Notes under the pieces: generated by a model
Told to the model about the DNA's origin: nothing
The model's input: the letters and a program-made list of their open reading frames with translations, nothing else
Database searches by the model: none
Part shown: one piece after another, positions 1 to 13,582 of the stretch
Position numbering within the stretch: the first letter of the stretch is position 1
Layout of the letters: each line of letters opens with the position of its first letter
NCBI GenBank assembly: GCA_002914805.1
Contig: JXTB01000156.1
Coordinates: 445,198 to 509,197 of the forward strand
Length of the DNA: 64,000 nucleotides
Reading direction: 5' to 3'
Source of the DNA: Parasponia andersonii
Lineage: Eukaryota > Streptophyta > Magnoliopsida > Rosales > Cannabaceae
Position numbers and translations under genes: made by a program

Positions 1-2390
1 TATGTACCCTAATATTATGTAATTAAAATAATACTCTACCTATGAATCTAATTAGTACATAATTATTTTCTCAAAAAAAAAAATACATAATTATGTATTG
101 ACGTTTACTTATATATATATATATATATCATGATCTCGATTATTGTTCAGTAAAACTATTTTAATATACAACGATAAGAATTGTTCATTTTATTTGCGGA
201 TAACGCTTATTAATGGAGCACCGCCTGTGAGAGAACGTTGACATATAGACTATGGAAAATATTAAAACTTGAATGATGTGATTTTTTAGGTGATAATGAA
301 TGAATGAGACACTAAATTAAATTATTTTAAAGGAAATTACCAATTTATCATAGTGGATCATTGTTCACAGAAAATTGATGATTAGAATTCTTTTACAAAG
401 GAAATTTTAAATCCATCGCCTAGTAAACTATGTAAATTGATCACAAATATAATTTCATTCTAGTTACAATTTAGCTAATAACTAAAAATTTCCATAAAAG
501 ACAATAGTTAAAAGAACTCATAGGAATCCTTAAGAAAACGACATTTTCATTCTTAGAACAGTTCCCAAGAAATCACCTAAGGAGCAACTAAAGGGAGATA
601 AAATATCCTAAAGGCGGGTTGACAAAAGAAAGAAGCTTCATGGATTTTCTCCATTAAAAAGAAAAAAGAAAAAAAAGTCATGGGTGTTTTTCTTAATTTA
701 AATTCTTGTTTTTGATTTTTTTTATCCTGTAGATTGTTACTAGATACTGGGGGCATGTGCCTTGCTCTCCTCTTTCCTCTAGATTTCATTAGCAACTATT
801 CGATGAAACGAAAGCATATTCCTAAGAGGCAAGGCAACACATATGCTAAATTAATGAGAAAGAGCAATGTCATTTTGTATTTCCTTGATTTAATTCCCAG
901 CTCTCTCGATGAGTGAATGTGTTGAAATTCTTCATATATAAGGGTTTTTGGCAAAATACTTATTTTCTAAAATATGTGTTATGAAATATATCATTTTAAT
1001 AATTTTTTGTTGAATAAATTATTTTTAATTTTATTATAAAAAGTTGTTACCAATACTTATCGCATCAAGAGTTCAAATCTAGTTAGATATGGAGCTTAGT
1101 TTTTGGACATCTTTTTAAGCGAACTCAACACCTTTTGTAGCGCTTAATATTCGAATAATCGAATAATTTTTTTTTTGTCAAGTTGTTAGAGAGCTTATCT
1201 AGCGCTATATATCATGTCTAGAGCTATAAATCCTTTTACATCGTCTTTTTTAAGTGAGTGTATTTGTTTAAAAACTATTGAAAAATATGTATTTTCTAAA
1301 ATTGACTATAAAAATAGTTAATTTCACCTAATTTGCTTTTAGAAATTTCACTTTATGTACCTCAGTTGTCAGTCTTTTTTTTTTTTCTCCTTTCACCCGT
1401 TATTTGATTTTTCATTAATAACAATAATAACCTTATATAAAATGATATAAATGACCACATATAATATATATTGAATACTAAAATCTTCTTTCTCAACTAG
1501 ACTATTCTTACTTAGCATATCCCATCAAACACAATTGATAAAAAAATCCGACCCGTTTAAAAAAATATAAAAAATTAGAATCATTTTATTAGATTAAATT
1601 CTCATTATTATAAATGAATATACTTTGAATTCTAAATTTTAACTCTTTTTTAATTGACTATCTCTCTCTAGAACTCTAAAACTTGAAATTAACTCCCTCA
1701 AAAACCTTAAAAATTAAACACACTCTCAATAACTCTAAAAATTAACTCTTTTTCAAGAAGCCTGAATGATAACTTTCTCTGTCACATAAGAACTCTAAAA
1801 CAATTTCTCAAGAACTCAAACCTTTTTTTTTTTTTGAGAAGCTAAAGAACTCTAATTTGTTATGCCTCCTAGCTTAACTATATGACTATGTAGGTCAAAC
1901 TAGGAAGCATTACTCTTTTATAAACCATAAATTTAGTTTTGTTCAAAAATTTGGGCCAATTTAAACTTTTTAAACTCTAAAACAAAAGAATCTACGTGGC
2001 ATTACTTTCTGAAAGTGTCTTTACAAACTGTATAACCAAAAAGTCCTTATCCATTTATCTTATCATCCGCAGTGATATTTACATCATATCAAAAGATCAA
2101 AATACAAAGAAAATATCGCTCACAAGTCAAGCTCGCCTACATCGGTATGATTATGGCGACAAGAAAGCGTGCTAATCAACCAACAACTCTATACATCATA
2201 TATCTCATCACCTGTATCACAGGAACTAAATGAGCTAATGCTCAGTAAGTAAAGATCATGCATGCTCGTGAAAATATTTTATACATAAACTTCATTGAAA
2301 TTCCCATTGTACTCTTTCTTTCATAACTTTTCATTTTGATGTACTTTTCTTAGAAAATATTTCTTTATAAGGCCCTTGAGTATATTACAA
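1..2390. other. AT-rich intergenic DNA, no gene seen
   Basis: No open frame here shows family resemblance. The stretch is AT-rich with an (AT)n run near 110-128 and many homopolymers. The short frames around 577-916 are low-complexity and have no recognisable domain. I see no tRNA-like T-loop with a matching acceptor stem. Confidence 0.6.
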
Positions 2391-2622
2391 AGTCGTGACA
2401 GTGGGTAGGCCGTGCCCACCTATGCGGGCATGGCCAATGTGAACTATACCTACATAACACAGACCGACTAGGTAATGCATCTAATAAATCTCATAGTATA
2501 ATGCTCAGTCCCGACAATTGGTAAGCCATGACCACCTATGCAGGAAGGATGTCTGTGCAAACTATACTTACCCAATGCAGACAGACTAGACAATGTACTT
2601 AAAATATATCTTGTAAAATAAG
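2391..2622. repeat. Imperfect tandem duplication, unit about 116 bp
   Basis: Two diverged copies follow each other. Unit A starts at 2391 (AGTCGTGACAGTGGGTAGGC) and unit B at 2507 (AGTCCCGACAATTGGTAAGC). Shared blocks include ACCTATGC and AACTATAC followed by a CAGAC(C/A)GACTAG-type block. The setting looks like a decayed LTR or other repeat read on the minus strand, but I could not find ends or target duplications. Confidence 0.6.
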
Positions 2623-3894
2623 TACAATGGTACTACTTTAAATCCAATGCGTGGAAAACTTCATTTCTTTGAAAATCATGCTTAAATGATCATACCATGT
2701 TTATGTTTCTGTAAACTTTATAACAATAATATAAATAATATATAATTGAAATATTACACATAAACATGTAAGAAAACATCTTATATCTACTATTGTTCTT
2801 ATGATGCAGTTAAAATAAATCTTCACTTTCTTGTGTCTGGTAGAAAAGATAGTGGAAAAGATCAGTATCCTCTGTGGCAAGGTGTGTGGATGATCTGATA
2901 TCAATTTTATTACTAACATTATCACTATAATATAAAATGCGTAAAGAAAACAAGTACAAGACCGAATCATAGCTTTTATAAAAGAAGGAATCCTAATCAC
3001 AAAATGAACCAAAATGTCATCTACTTTTATAAAAACTAGACCATTTGCTTCTAAATGGTACCATTTGGTTCTAAAAATATTTGGACAGCACCTCCCCTAT
3101 TTTTAGGACGTCCCCACATGATTAAAATAATGGTTTAAGACTTGTAATAACAATCAACAAGCCAATTCCCACATATACAATTCAAAGAAGATCATTTAGA
3201 GCAACCTAGGTACATTTGAATTCCTTTCGTTTAGACAAAGTTTAAAACCACTTTTATACTTATGTGTCATCATAACCAACCATCAAATGAGTGTAATAAA
3301 TATTAGGATCCATAAAATATACACTTCAAGTTTAGAAAATCAGATTACAAATATAAAAATTTAATCTACTATACATGACAACGCTTAAATTTTTAACTAG
3401 TACACTTTAGGGCTATAAGTATAACTTTAATCCTTTACTTAAATTCTGTTTTTCCAACCATATATAAGGTTTCCTTAGACCTTAATTCATCAAATAAAAG
3501 CTTTAATTCAAGAGTTAAAGCAATAGAAATAAATTACTAATTCTAAATTCTATAAAAAGTTCACCTTAACTAGTTTGAACTTTTGTTGAAACTCTTATTT
3601 TCTACTTCTACAAAACTGATTTCTAAATCTTTGAAATAAATTTTTTAGAAAATCATAGATAAAATTTATAAATTAAAAATTGGGAGGGGCGAGTGATCAT
3701 TAAATGGGAGAATAACTTTAATTTTTAAAAAATTGATAGGTAAAATTTAAAAATAAAAAATTCCATAATAGTTTCATGCTGCTGTTAGGAGTCTGATGTC
3801 GTTTGTGTACTAAAACTACATGTCGTCAATAGTTATTTTTCAGTCAACGTCGTCTTTTTTTTTCCCTTGAACTGAAACATCGTTTTGTGTTTCT
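2623..3894. other. AT-rich intergenic DNA up to a single-N join
   Basis: No coding signal recognised. The words TGTCGTTT, ATGTCGTC and CGTCGTC occur at about 3797-3852, recalling the short-word cluster at 48.7-49.5 kb. The stretch ends at a single N (3895), across which the sequence changes abruptly into a copia pol remnant, so contiguity there is not assured. Confidence 0.5.
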
Positions 3895-3895
3895 N

Positions 3896-5006
3896 GAAAA
3901 CAGCACTGGGAAGCAGTGAAGTGGATTCTCAGATACTTGAGAGGTACTAGTAATATGTCACTGTGCTTCAAAAAGTCAGATATGGGTTTACAAGGCTATG
4001 TAGATGCTGATATGGCTAGTGATGTAGACGGCAGGAAGAGTACTACTGGATATGTATTCACATTAGGTGGTACAACGATTAGCTGGGTCTCAAAGTTACA
4101 AAAGATTGTCGCTCTATATACTACTGAAACAGAGTATGTTGCTGTGACAGAAGCAAGCAAGGAGTTGATATGGTTACAAAGTTTCTTAGAGGAATAGAGT
4201 CAGAATTATAGGAAGAGCACTTTGCATTGTGACAGTCAAAGTGCTATTCATCTGGCGAAGAATCCTGTTTATCATGCTCGGACAAAGCATATACAGATTC
4301 GGTACCATTTCATATGCTCAGCTTTGGAAGATGGAGTTATAGCTCTTGAGAAGATTCATGGTAGTCAGAATCCTGCTGATATGTTAACAAAGACAGTGAC
4401 TATTGACAAACTGAAGCTGTGTTCAGCTTCAGTTGGCTTGCAAGTATAAAGAAGAAAAGACGAGTTGCTGCATTGATCAAAGTGTGAAGACATAATTGAA
4501 ATTAGTCTTCAAGTGGGAGATTGTTACTGTTGGAATGCATGTGAATGCATTTAATGCATTATTCTTGTTAGCAAAGGCGTGTTGAGACCGTGTTAGAGAC
4601 ACGGTTTGATATTTAAAAAAAAAAAAGGAAAACCGTGTATGAGTGTGTGTCCATTCCGTGTATTAAAAAAGGAATGATTTGGTTGTCAAAACATGTAAGA
4701 GAGGCCTAAGCACACCTATAAAAAGGGCTTCTCATCTACTGTTCTAATCATCCTAGAAAAATGTGAAATACACCAAGTGTAAAGTGAGAGTAAAAAATTG
4801 AGAGTTTTTATATTCGGGGTCTAGGGTGTGAGTCGAGAGTGTTGAGTGTAAACACTTGTAAAGGTTCTTTTTCTCCCAATAGTGAAAATCTGCAGCAGCT
4901 CCGTAGACGTAGCCAATTTGGTGAACCACGCTAATTTTGTGTATCCTATTCATTTATTTTATCGCTTCCACTATTATGTGTCTATTGGGGAGGTTATTCC
5001 CTAACA
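3896..5006 (+). mobile_element. Ty1/copia retrotransposon remnant: 3' end of pol plus 3' LTR
   Basis: Directly after the N at 3895 the plus strand encodes the end of a copia polyprotein: an RNase H region with WILRYLRGT, a YVDAD block, the KSTTGYVF block and a T-T-E-T-E-Y block, then HCDSQSAIHLAKNP and ARTKHIQIRYHF, all hallmarks of the copia RNase H end. A purine-rich tract (AAGTGGGAGAT, about 4511-4521) precedes the LTR at 4522-5006. Only this 3' part is in the window, and the 5' LTR is not seen. The coding part is broken (at least one interruption). No target duplication could be tested. Confidence 0.85.
4522..5006 (+). repeat. 3' LTR of the copia remnant
   Basis: The LTR is bounded by TGTTA...TAACA; an alternative start is TGTTGG at 4529. 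It follows a polypurine tract and contains a TATA-like ATAAAAAGG near 4719. The ends are read from the termini and the preceding tract only, because no partner LTR is present. Confidence 0.65.
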
Positions 5007-5074
5007 TGTACTACGGCAAATGTGTCACTTCAACATATATGTGACTTATTCAACGAACGTTCAACAGCATATAC

Positions 5075-5986
<912 letters not shown>

Positions 5987-6034
5987 TTATAAGCTTTCTT
6001 GGTTAATTTAATTGAGAAGGGAGTAGAGGCTAAG

Positions 6035-6042
6035 TATTTATA
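6035..6042 (-). promoter_or_regulatory. TATA box of the chitinase gene
   Basis: TATAAATA on the minus strand, about 70 bp upstream of the chitinase ATG. This leaves room for a short 5' leader of about 40 nt. Confidence 0.65.
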
Positions 6043-7156
6043 GGCGAGGGTGTCATGTGGAGACAAAAGACAAAATTGGGCTCAATGAAGAAAAGTAAAA
6101 TAGGTGCCGTGTATTTGAAGGTATAGTAATTTCTGGCCAATCTTGGACAGAAGACAAGCAAATTTTAACAGTACTTCATACTTCGATGAAAACATAAAAA
6201 GAAAAAGAAATAAAAAAGCTCTCTTTTTAACAGATTTAGTATGGTCAAAAGTTGTAATTTTCCAACAAGTTAATATTGCATTAACCCCACCAATCACGCT
6301 AGAAATATGCTCTTGTTTGATACTATTTGATTATGAGACATGTTAACCATTTTTCTGCACGAAATCTGTATTCAGTTCTGCTTAAATAAACTATTGTTAT
6401 TTGTGTCAAATGGTAATTTCTTGCGGAGAATTGGCAATGGATAATATATGCCAATATTTTTGATAATTATAATATATGCCAAATTGGATAATGACCTAGA
6501 TAGCTAGTTAGGGCCTTAGGTGTCGACAAATAAAGCCATCCAGGTCTTAAAAATGGGGATAAAAAATATGATAAAACTAGCCATGGTCAAGTAATACGGA
6601 ACAAATCAAATAATCTAGATAAGTAGTACGCGGACAATAGACAGTACTGACTTAGCATAATAAGTTCAATTGGAAGTTTGTAAAAAGCTTCAATGGCGTA
6701 TGATCTTCAAACTACTGTCATAAATTTTAAACCCATAAAGTCGGTGAACTTCTGCCAGTTTTTTCTGGCCGCCTAGCTTGTCCTAGATTTTTCTTCGATT
6801 TGACGAAGAATTTTGTGTCGGTTCACCAAAAATATTTGCAATAGATGAAACAGAGTACTTTGAACTTTCAAAAGTTTTGAAACAGTAGTTAGTCAAGTGA
6901 GAAAATTACTAAAGGTCCCAAATTTTGGAAATTCTTTAACTCCACTGCAATACCACAAATCAAGTCTGAAATCCCATGCGTTCGAGAAAAGGATCAAAAG
7001 CCTAGAATGTAAAGTAAAAATTCCGAAGTGATTCCCAATTATTTCTCTTATTATTTTACCCAAAACAACAAGAAAAGAAAAGAAAAGAAAACAAACTCAT
7101 GATGTTCCGAACCAAGCAATAAGTTCGGAGTGAAGAATACTACTCTATAATGATGC
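6043..7156. other. Intergenic: chitinase promoter region and 3' flank of the PPR gene
   Basis: AT-rich DNA with no recognised gene. It should hold the upstream control region of the chitinase and the 3' UTR of the PPR gene, both on the minus strand. Short frames at 6082-6346 on both strands are not family-like. Confidence 0.55.
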
Positions 7157-9220
7157 TTACCAGTAATCTCCACAAGAACAAATACCATTTGTGAAATAGT
7201 GGAAACGATGAGTATCTCTTACAACAATTTCACGTTCTACTATTTTGGATATGAGCTTTGCAGCGGTATGACAATCCCCACAAACGCGAAGATTCTTTGT
7301 AACCCTGATCGTTGTGCCAGGTTCTGAATTTAGAATCGCAAAGACAATAGCCAACTTTTCACTATGAACTGCTAGATGGCACTCCTTGTCTTCCTCCTCT
7401 ACATCATGAAGAGCAGAATCAGTCTCAGGAACATAACCCAACTCTTTCATTTTGCCTACCAATACATCTAACTCTTCATATATCTCCTTGGACTTTGGAT
7501 GTGATCTGTCACCGGCAAGAAAAGTATAAATCTTCTGATTGAGCTCAACATTGCTGACCCCAGGAGTTTTCGTGATCCCTCTGCTTTTCATAATTGATCT
7601 GACTTTTGTCACGTCCTGCCATCTTTCGGCTTTAGCATAGATGTTGGATAACAAAACGTAATAACCAGCTTGCTGGGGAACCATTTGAAAGAGTTTATCC
7701 GCAGCTTCAACTCCAACATTCATGTTGGAGTAAACTCGGCAAGCACTAAGGAGAGCCCCCCACACTCTTTCGTTAGGCTCTATTGGCATCTCTTTGACAA
7801 AAGTATATGCCTCATCTACTCTTCCAGCTCGTCCTAACAGATCAACCATGCACGAATAGTGTTCTAGCCTCGGAACTATGCGATACTTGTCAATCATCAA
7901 CGTAAAGTAGTACTTCCCATCCTCCAGCAATCCAGCATGGCTGCAAGCTGAGAGAACTGATACAAAGGCAACAGAATCCGGATTCATACCTGAGTCTTGC
8001 ATTTTTGCAAAGAGTGCCACAGCATCAGTACCTTGTCCACTCCTACCATACGCAGAAATCAGTGAAGTCCATGATACAACATCCTGAAACTCCATACTCT
8101 CAAATACTTCCCGTGCTTCTCTTAAACATCCACACTTAGCATACATATCTATTAATGCATTCTCCACAAGTAAATTTGGCCGAAATTTCTTCCTATCAAC
8201 ATATTGGTGAAGTCGCCTACCTAGCAACAGAGCTGAAAGATTCCCACAAGCAGGAAGAATACTAGCAATTGTGACTGCATCAGGCTCTAGTTTACACGCC
8301 TCCATCTGTAGAAACAGATCAACTGCTTCACCAGGCATTGAATTATTTGCATAAACTGCTATCATCACATTCCACGAAACCAAGCTTTTATTAACCAAGT
8401 TATCAAACATCTCCTTTATGTACGAAACATTGTCAGATGATGTGTTGGTTACGGCTGGCAAGAGGCTAGCCATTGTTCCAGCATCAGGTTTCAGCCTTAT
8501 TGACTCCATTTCCCTACAAACTTCCAGTGCATCTTCAAACCGTGCATTCTGTGCATACCCTGCAACGACTGAGTTCCAAGAAACGACATCTCTTCTCGGC
8601 ATTTCATCAAGAACTCTCCGCGCCTCCAGTAAACGATCACATTTCCCATACATTGCAACTAGACCATTCCCAACATACAAATTTAAGTCAAGCCCAACTT
8701 GCACAATAGCACCATGAATTTGCAAACCGACCCACAGATTCTGTGAAGCAGAACATGCTTTTAACACACAAGGATATGTGTAATGATCAGGTTGGATTCC
8801 ATGGCTAGACATTGTTTTGAAAACAAAAAGACCATCGTCGTACAAATGGTTGTTTATGTAGCTCCTGATCATGACATTGAAGAAGATGACATTCTTCTCA
8901 GGAATTTCGTCGAATATGTGGCGGGTGATCCTGGTTTCTCCACAAGCTGCATAAGCCCTCATAAGCTTAATACCTAGTGATTGGTTTAGGCGAAGGTATT
9001 GGTCAAAAATAATCTTGGAGTGGAGTTTCTTTATTGTTTTGATATCTGGGTACGCATCCAATACTCTGCCAAACAATTCTTCTGCAAGAACTGGGCTCTC
9101 ATGGTCAAGTCCGACTCTTTGAAATGACGAGACCCTCGTCTCTATTTTGTTAGCATTTTTGAAATGGTGGGAACGAGGACCAACCAGTTTCATGAATTGG
9201 TCCGTTCGGGTGAAGCGCAT
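7157..9220 (-). CDS. PLS-class pentatricopeptide repeat protein with E and DYW domains
   Basis: A single-exon frame of 687 residues. PPR proteins of this class bind organelle RNA in a sequence-specific way, and DYW members carry the cytidine deaminase used for C-to-U editing. Successive PPR motifs run from about residue 80 to 500 (for example DVVSWNSVVAGYAQN and NALIDMYAKCG). The E/E+ region follows, with YYVLLSNIYAKAERW and the GDRSHP block, then the DYW domain with HSE at 619-621, CGDCH at 647-651 and the terminal CSCGDYW. The deaminase zinc ligands H, E, C and C are all present, so catalysis is plausible. From memory the closest match is Arabidopsis At3g49142. The N-terminus is basic and may target an organelle; Met10 is an alternative start. 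The gene lies downstream of, and codirectional with, the Treslin-like gene. The edited site cannot be told from this sequence. Confidence 0.93.
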   Translation of the reverse strand: MRFTRTDQFMKLVGPRSHHFKNANKIETRVSSFQRVGLDHESPVLAEELFGRVLDAYPDIKTIKKLHSKIIFDQYLRLNQSLGIKLMRAYAACGETRITRHIFDEIPEKNVIFFNVMIRSYINNHLYDDGLFVFKTMSSHGIQPDHYTYPCVLKACSASQNLWVGLQIHGAIVQVGLDLNLYVGNGLVAMYGKCDRLLEARRVLDEMPRRDVVSWNSVVAGYAQNARFEDALEVCREMESIRLKPDAGTMASLLPAVTNTSSDNVSYIKEMFDNLVNKSLVSWNVMIAVYANNSMPGEAVDLFLQMEACKLEPDAVTIASILPACGNLSALLLGRRLHQYVDRKKFRPNLLVENALIDMYAKCGCLREAREVFESMEFQDVVSWTSLISAYGRSGQGTDAVALFAKMQDSGMNPDSVAFVSVLSACSHAGLLEDGKYYFTLMIDKYRIVPRLEHYSCMVDLLGRAGRVDEAYTFVKEMPIEPNERVWGALLSACRVYSNMNVGVEAADKLFQMVPQQAGYYVLLSNIYAKAERWQDVTKVRSIMKSRGITKTPGVSNVELNQKIYTFLAGDRSHPKSKEIYEELDVLVGKMKELGYVPETDSALHDVEEEDKECHLAVHSEKLAIVFAILNSEPGTTIRVTKNLRVCGDCHTAAKLISKIVEREIVVRDTHRFHYFTNGICSCGDYW

Positions 9221-9900
9221 GCAGCCTGCTTGGTTAGCTTTTCTACGTTCCCAGTATTGAAGCAGCTGCGAGCCTCAAGCAAGTCAGAGAGTTTGCCTCA
9301 GTTGAGTTCTCAACAAAAGCTCCCAGAAAGGCAGAGCTGTGAATTTAGTGGGTCATAAGTTATGACAAATGGCCTATTTGAGCTGACTGTTTTGGTGCCA
9401 TCACCAGGTGGTGGTGCCTTGAATGAAGCTGAATGAGATGCACCACTGCTTAATGTTTCCTTGTCCTTCGTTTTAACATGTCTCAGCATATATAAAGCAG
9501 GAAAAAAAAAATTTAAACACTAAAATTAGTATCAATAATCAATTATCTTATTCTTGCTACATAGTACTATATATTTTCCCTTTAGTTAGGAATTCAGAAA
9601 TACAAAGAAATAAGCAAATAACATTAATAAATCACCACAGAGGCATCACTTTTTTTTTTTAAAATGTAGATATTCAAATGTAGAAAACTTTAATACTTCT
9701 TTTATAGGAGCGAAAGGGGAAGAAGAAAAAAAAAAAAAAAAGAATTGAAGACTAGAGTTGAAAGAAAATGTACAACTCTAATGGTTAGAAATAGTTGCTG
9801 GTTCAAATGTAGAGTTAGAAAATTGCCGGCCAGCAACTTATCAAGAGTTTATTTTTGGCCAAAACAAATTATCTTCAGAAAAATGCCCCTTGGCTCCAAT
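9221..9900. other. Intergenic between PPR gene and Treslin-like gene
   Basis: About 680 bp, AT-rich with poly(A)/poly(T) tracts. It should hold the PPR promoter and the 3' UTR of the Treslin-like gene, both on the minus strand. No other gene is recognised. Confidence 0.55.
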
Positions 9901-12900
9901 TTACAGGTCGTCTTGAAACAGTGCCTTGGAAACGCTTGAACATGACTGATTACTGAAGTCATTATCTTGGTAATCTTCATCGTCAAAGCTGTTGCGACAT
10001 GAGTTTGAACGTTTCTTTTCTGTCATTGGGGTCTCACATACTGTGTCATTGATTTCCTCTGCATTTTTTTTCCTTTTTGACAGCTTTCGAAGTGAATTTG
10101 ACTTTGGTTTCGTTGCCTTTGGCTGCTTTGGGGCCCAAACTCTCTGTAAATCAGGAACCCAACTGGTAAAAGAAGAAAATCTCCTAGCTCTTTCTCTCCT
10201 CTCTTGAGCCTCGATCAATCTACGACCATGCTCTTCTTGAACCACTCCTTGTGTTCTACCATCATGTTCAAGCTGCTGTTGGGACTCATCTTCTGCTGAT
10301 ATTGGTTCGCTAGATCTAAGATTTTCACCCATTTCATCTCTCTCTGGTTTTTCTCTCAAAGATTGATTGCTATCCTCGCTATTGAGTAAGCGATTAGGAG
10401 GTTCATCCTCATCAGCAAAAAGCAACAAATCCATTTTTGTATAGATCCTATGAACTACATCTTCAAGAGGGTCACTGTACCTGAAAATTTGGGCATTCAA
10501 ACATTAGTCTATCAGCTTATTTCTTCCACTTTTGAACAAGGAAATACTAGCACACAACTGGAAACTTTCAAAAGCAAAGAACATATAATATTTTGACTGT
10601 CCAATCCTGTCAATGGTCAAATTAAATATAGTTGACGTTTCATGCAAAAAGGTTTGCTTCAACAAACAAGCCGTTCATCTAATGGCTCAGGAAAACAATT
10701 TCTTCTTCTTCTTGTGTTTTTCCATTTTTTATTTTTTATTTTTTGTTATAAGGATAGCATTCGTCACTAGATAGATTGCAAAGACAGATGAAAACCAAAC
10801 AGACGTGCAATTGTGTATTTGGTAATTGGTACGCCTTAAGAAACTAAAGCAAGCTTGTTTTGGCTTCAGAATAGCTGACCCGTCGATAAAGCAGTGCATA
10901 TGGAAGAAAAAACTTGATTGTTTTATAGAAGTACCTGGCCTTTATGGTCTTCCCCACATAATTATCTAGGCTCCAATCACCAAAAAAACCTCCCTCAAGA
11001 TGGCACTGAATGGTCTCTAGAAGCAAGCATATGTGTTTCACAAACTTCTGTTTCAATGAGTCCGCAATGCTCTCTCCAACCTCTGATCGTAGTATTTCCA
11101 TCCGAAATAAAATTTGCAGTTCATATCTTATGCATATTAAGGAAAACGTGAAATGAATGAGCCAGATGTTAACATAATTAAAACATGAAAGATCCTAGTG
11201 CATGGTATATAAAAACAAAGAGAGCTAAACTGAGCCATAGTAAATGCAAAACAAGGGGAAAAAAGGATACTCTCTAACTATCTTTTCTGATGAAGATCCT
11301 TCAGATGACTGAAAGGATGGATCATTACTTCTGCACTTAGCAATCAATTCCTTGGGGTCCCTTAGTAAAAGCTTTAGCAGTTCGGCAGTAAGAAAACCAC
11401 CTGTGGCTTGAGATGTAACAGGTAGTTGACCCTCGGAAGTGGATTCTGCCTCACATTTTTTGTTTAACCAATATATAGATGAATTCACAAGTCGCTGGGC
11501 CAAAGCCCCCAACTCTACTGCTTCAGATTCAAGTCCTTGTTGGATCTTATTGGATAAATTATTAAGAAAAGTTTCAGAAGTTTCAGGCTGATGTTCAGCA
11601 GCAACTTCATCCTGAATTCTGGAGGTTCCGGTGAAAGAATTTTCTCCAGCCAAAGAAGATGAAATCGGTTGTTCACTTTCTTGATGCAACTCGCTCAATC
11701 TGTCATTGATGTCTTTTTGAATATCCCAGTGCGGCTTGGATTTTTCCTCTAGAACTAGAGCAGAACAGCTAGATTTCTTAATCTGCTTCATCCAGCATTT
11801 CAGAAATCTCAACTTTTTTGAGTCATTACATCCCCTGGCGAAATAGACACCTTCCAATTCTAGCTCAGAATGTTCAAATGCTGCAGCACAAAAGCTACTC
11901 CATGTTTGGTCTTGGGGCAATTTCAAATTTCTTCTGCTCCTCATTTTCTTCCCATCCCTGCCAGAATGCTTAATAAGTTGTGAAGAAGGGTCATGCTGGG
12001 GACTATTTGATTGGTTCACAGCAGTGTCGGTTTTGCAAATTTCATTTTTCATCTTTCTACCAAATTTAGCCACATCTTTTCCATCAAAGGCATGCACTAT
12101 ATTGTGCATGTAGATCTCATCATTGGTAATAAATAGCAGCGCTGAGGAAACTGTAAAAGGCTTAAGGATTCCCATGAGGGATTTTCCACTGTGACTTGAA
12201 AGAGACACCAACGCCCAATTACCTTCCCTATAGAGAAAACTCAAGAGAATCAGCCAAATGGGTGCGGATTTTCTAGCCACAAAGTCACCCAGTTCAGTTG
12301 CCATCATTTCAAGAACCTTGTCTGCAAAAAACTCACCAGAACTTTCCTTTTTTCCTTTCCCAGTTTTTAATGAAACTTCACGGACAAGTATAGGATGAGA
12401 TAGATGCCCCTTGAATTTCTTTAACACATTATACCTTTGCAAAGTCTTAACCTGTAGTTTGTTCACTCCATCACCGAAACTTCCCCACAACTTTTCATTC
12501 AGTTCATTACCTCCTTTCCATTTATTCATGATTTCAGGGATATGTAAAACATCATTATCGGATCTATTTCTAGGCCAAAGTTTCAAATTGACCAGTTCAA
12601 GATCACAACACTTGCATTCCAAAGGCTTCTGAGCTACATCTAATATCTCGAGACTCAATTGCACACGAAACTTACTAACACAGTCATTACAATCAAAATT
12701 GTCAGGCGAAATCCCAACCCTAGGATATATCAAACCAAAAGGAACAAGAGCTGAACCAAGAACAATGGAATTAATAGAGCAAAACCCCCATCCCAAATTC
12801 CTAATCCCATTTTCAAAAAACTTAAATCTCAATTCTGATCCATCAATCGCAACCTTTCTATCATCACCCATCTGATACTGAACATTAACCCAACTAAACT

Positions 12901-13549
12901 GAATATCCCTACTAACAAACGCATCATTCACATTGGAAAAGAATCCACAAAACCTCTCACAGAAACTATTCACATTTTCTAAGCAAACGTCATCAATTTC
13001 CACATTCAAAAACTCAGACAAAGACTTAACAGAACCACAAAACGGCGAAAACAGAACAACCAAATTGGACTTCACCACAACTGAATCACAATTCAAAAGC
13101 GTACCCGTTACAGGGTCCTGGATAATGGGGTCCCAGGCGTAGTCATGGACGAGCTGGCGCATCGAGGCGGCGAGGCACGAGGCCTTAGGAGACGAATCCG
13201 GTGATGGGTCTTCATGAATTGGGGGAATTGAATTGAGGGTCAGGGAGAGTGACCGGAAAGTGGAGGTGGGGTGGTCGAAAGAGAGAGAAAGAGCGGAGCT
13301 TGAGACCAAACGGCGGAGCTTGGAGGAAGAGAGGAGAGGAGAGTGAGAGGAGAAGAAAAGCTTAAAGGCAAAGAGAGATGAGGAGAGAGGTGGGAAAGAC
13401 AGGAGGGTTTTGGAGGAAGAGAGAATGGAATTGAGGAATTGAGTTGAGTTTTGAAGGTGTATTAACGGGTTCAGATCGATTAGCAGAACGATGCGCTGGG
13501 TTTGGCTGTAGTCCGTTATTGGATCGTCGGAATTCGGGTCATTTTCCAT
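9901..13549 (-). CDS. Treslin/TICRR (Sld3-related) N-terminal domain protein, three exons
   Basis: Exons on the minus strand are 13549-11271, 11126-10935 and 10480-9901. All introns are GT/AG and the joined length (3051 nt) is an exact multiple of three, giving 1016 residues. The long first exon begins MENDPNSDDPITDYSQTQ and contains RIVLLIDLNPLIHLQ, the HDYAWDPII block (near residue 135) and a long folded region, the pattern I associate with plant proteins annotated as Treslin N-terminal domain (Arabidopsis At5g52950-like, from memory). Animal Treslin/TICRR helps load Cdc45 during replication origin firing. The role in plants is inferred. Exon 3 encodes an acidic then strongly basic tail (KKRSN, RKLSKRKKN) that suits a nuclear protein. 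A GA repeat sits in the 5' leader (13552-13580). The gene is divergent from the DUF3143 gene, and the structure appears intact. Family assignment is the weaker part; the gene structure is firm. Confidence 0.75.
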
Positions 13550-13551
13550 TC

Positions 13552-13582
13552 TCTAGAGCGAGAGAGAGAGAGAGTGAGAGAG
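13552..13582. repeat. GA/CT microsatellite in the 5' leader of the Treslin-like gene
   Basis: A run of alternating GA just upstream of the start codon, reading CT on the gene's strand. CT-rich leaders are common in plant genes. It is also a likely polymorphic marker. Confidence 0.8.

Noticed and set aside
1040-1110. T-loop-like AGAGTTCAAATCTAG as a tRNA
   Set aside because: No anticodon arm or acceptor stem can be paired around it.
2701-3012. 103-residue hydrophobic frame on the minus strand
   Set aside because: AT-rich region with biased Ile/Phe content, no family pattern and no promoter or splice context.
8418-8977. Plus-strand frames opposite the PPR gene
   Set aside because: Shadows of the PPR coding strand, with no family resemblance.
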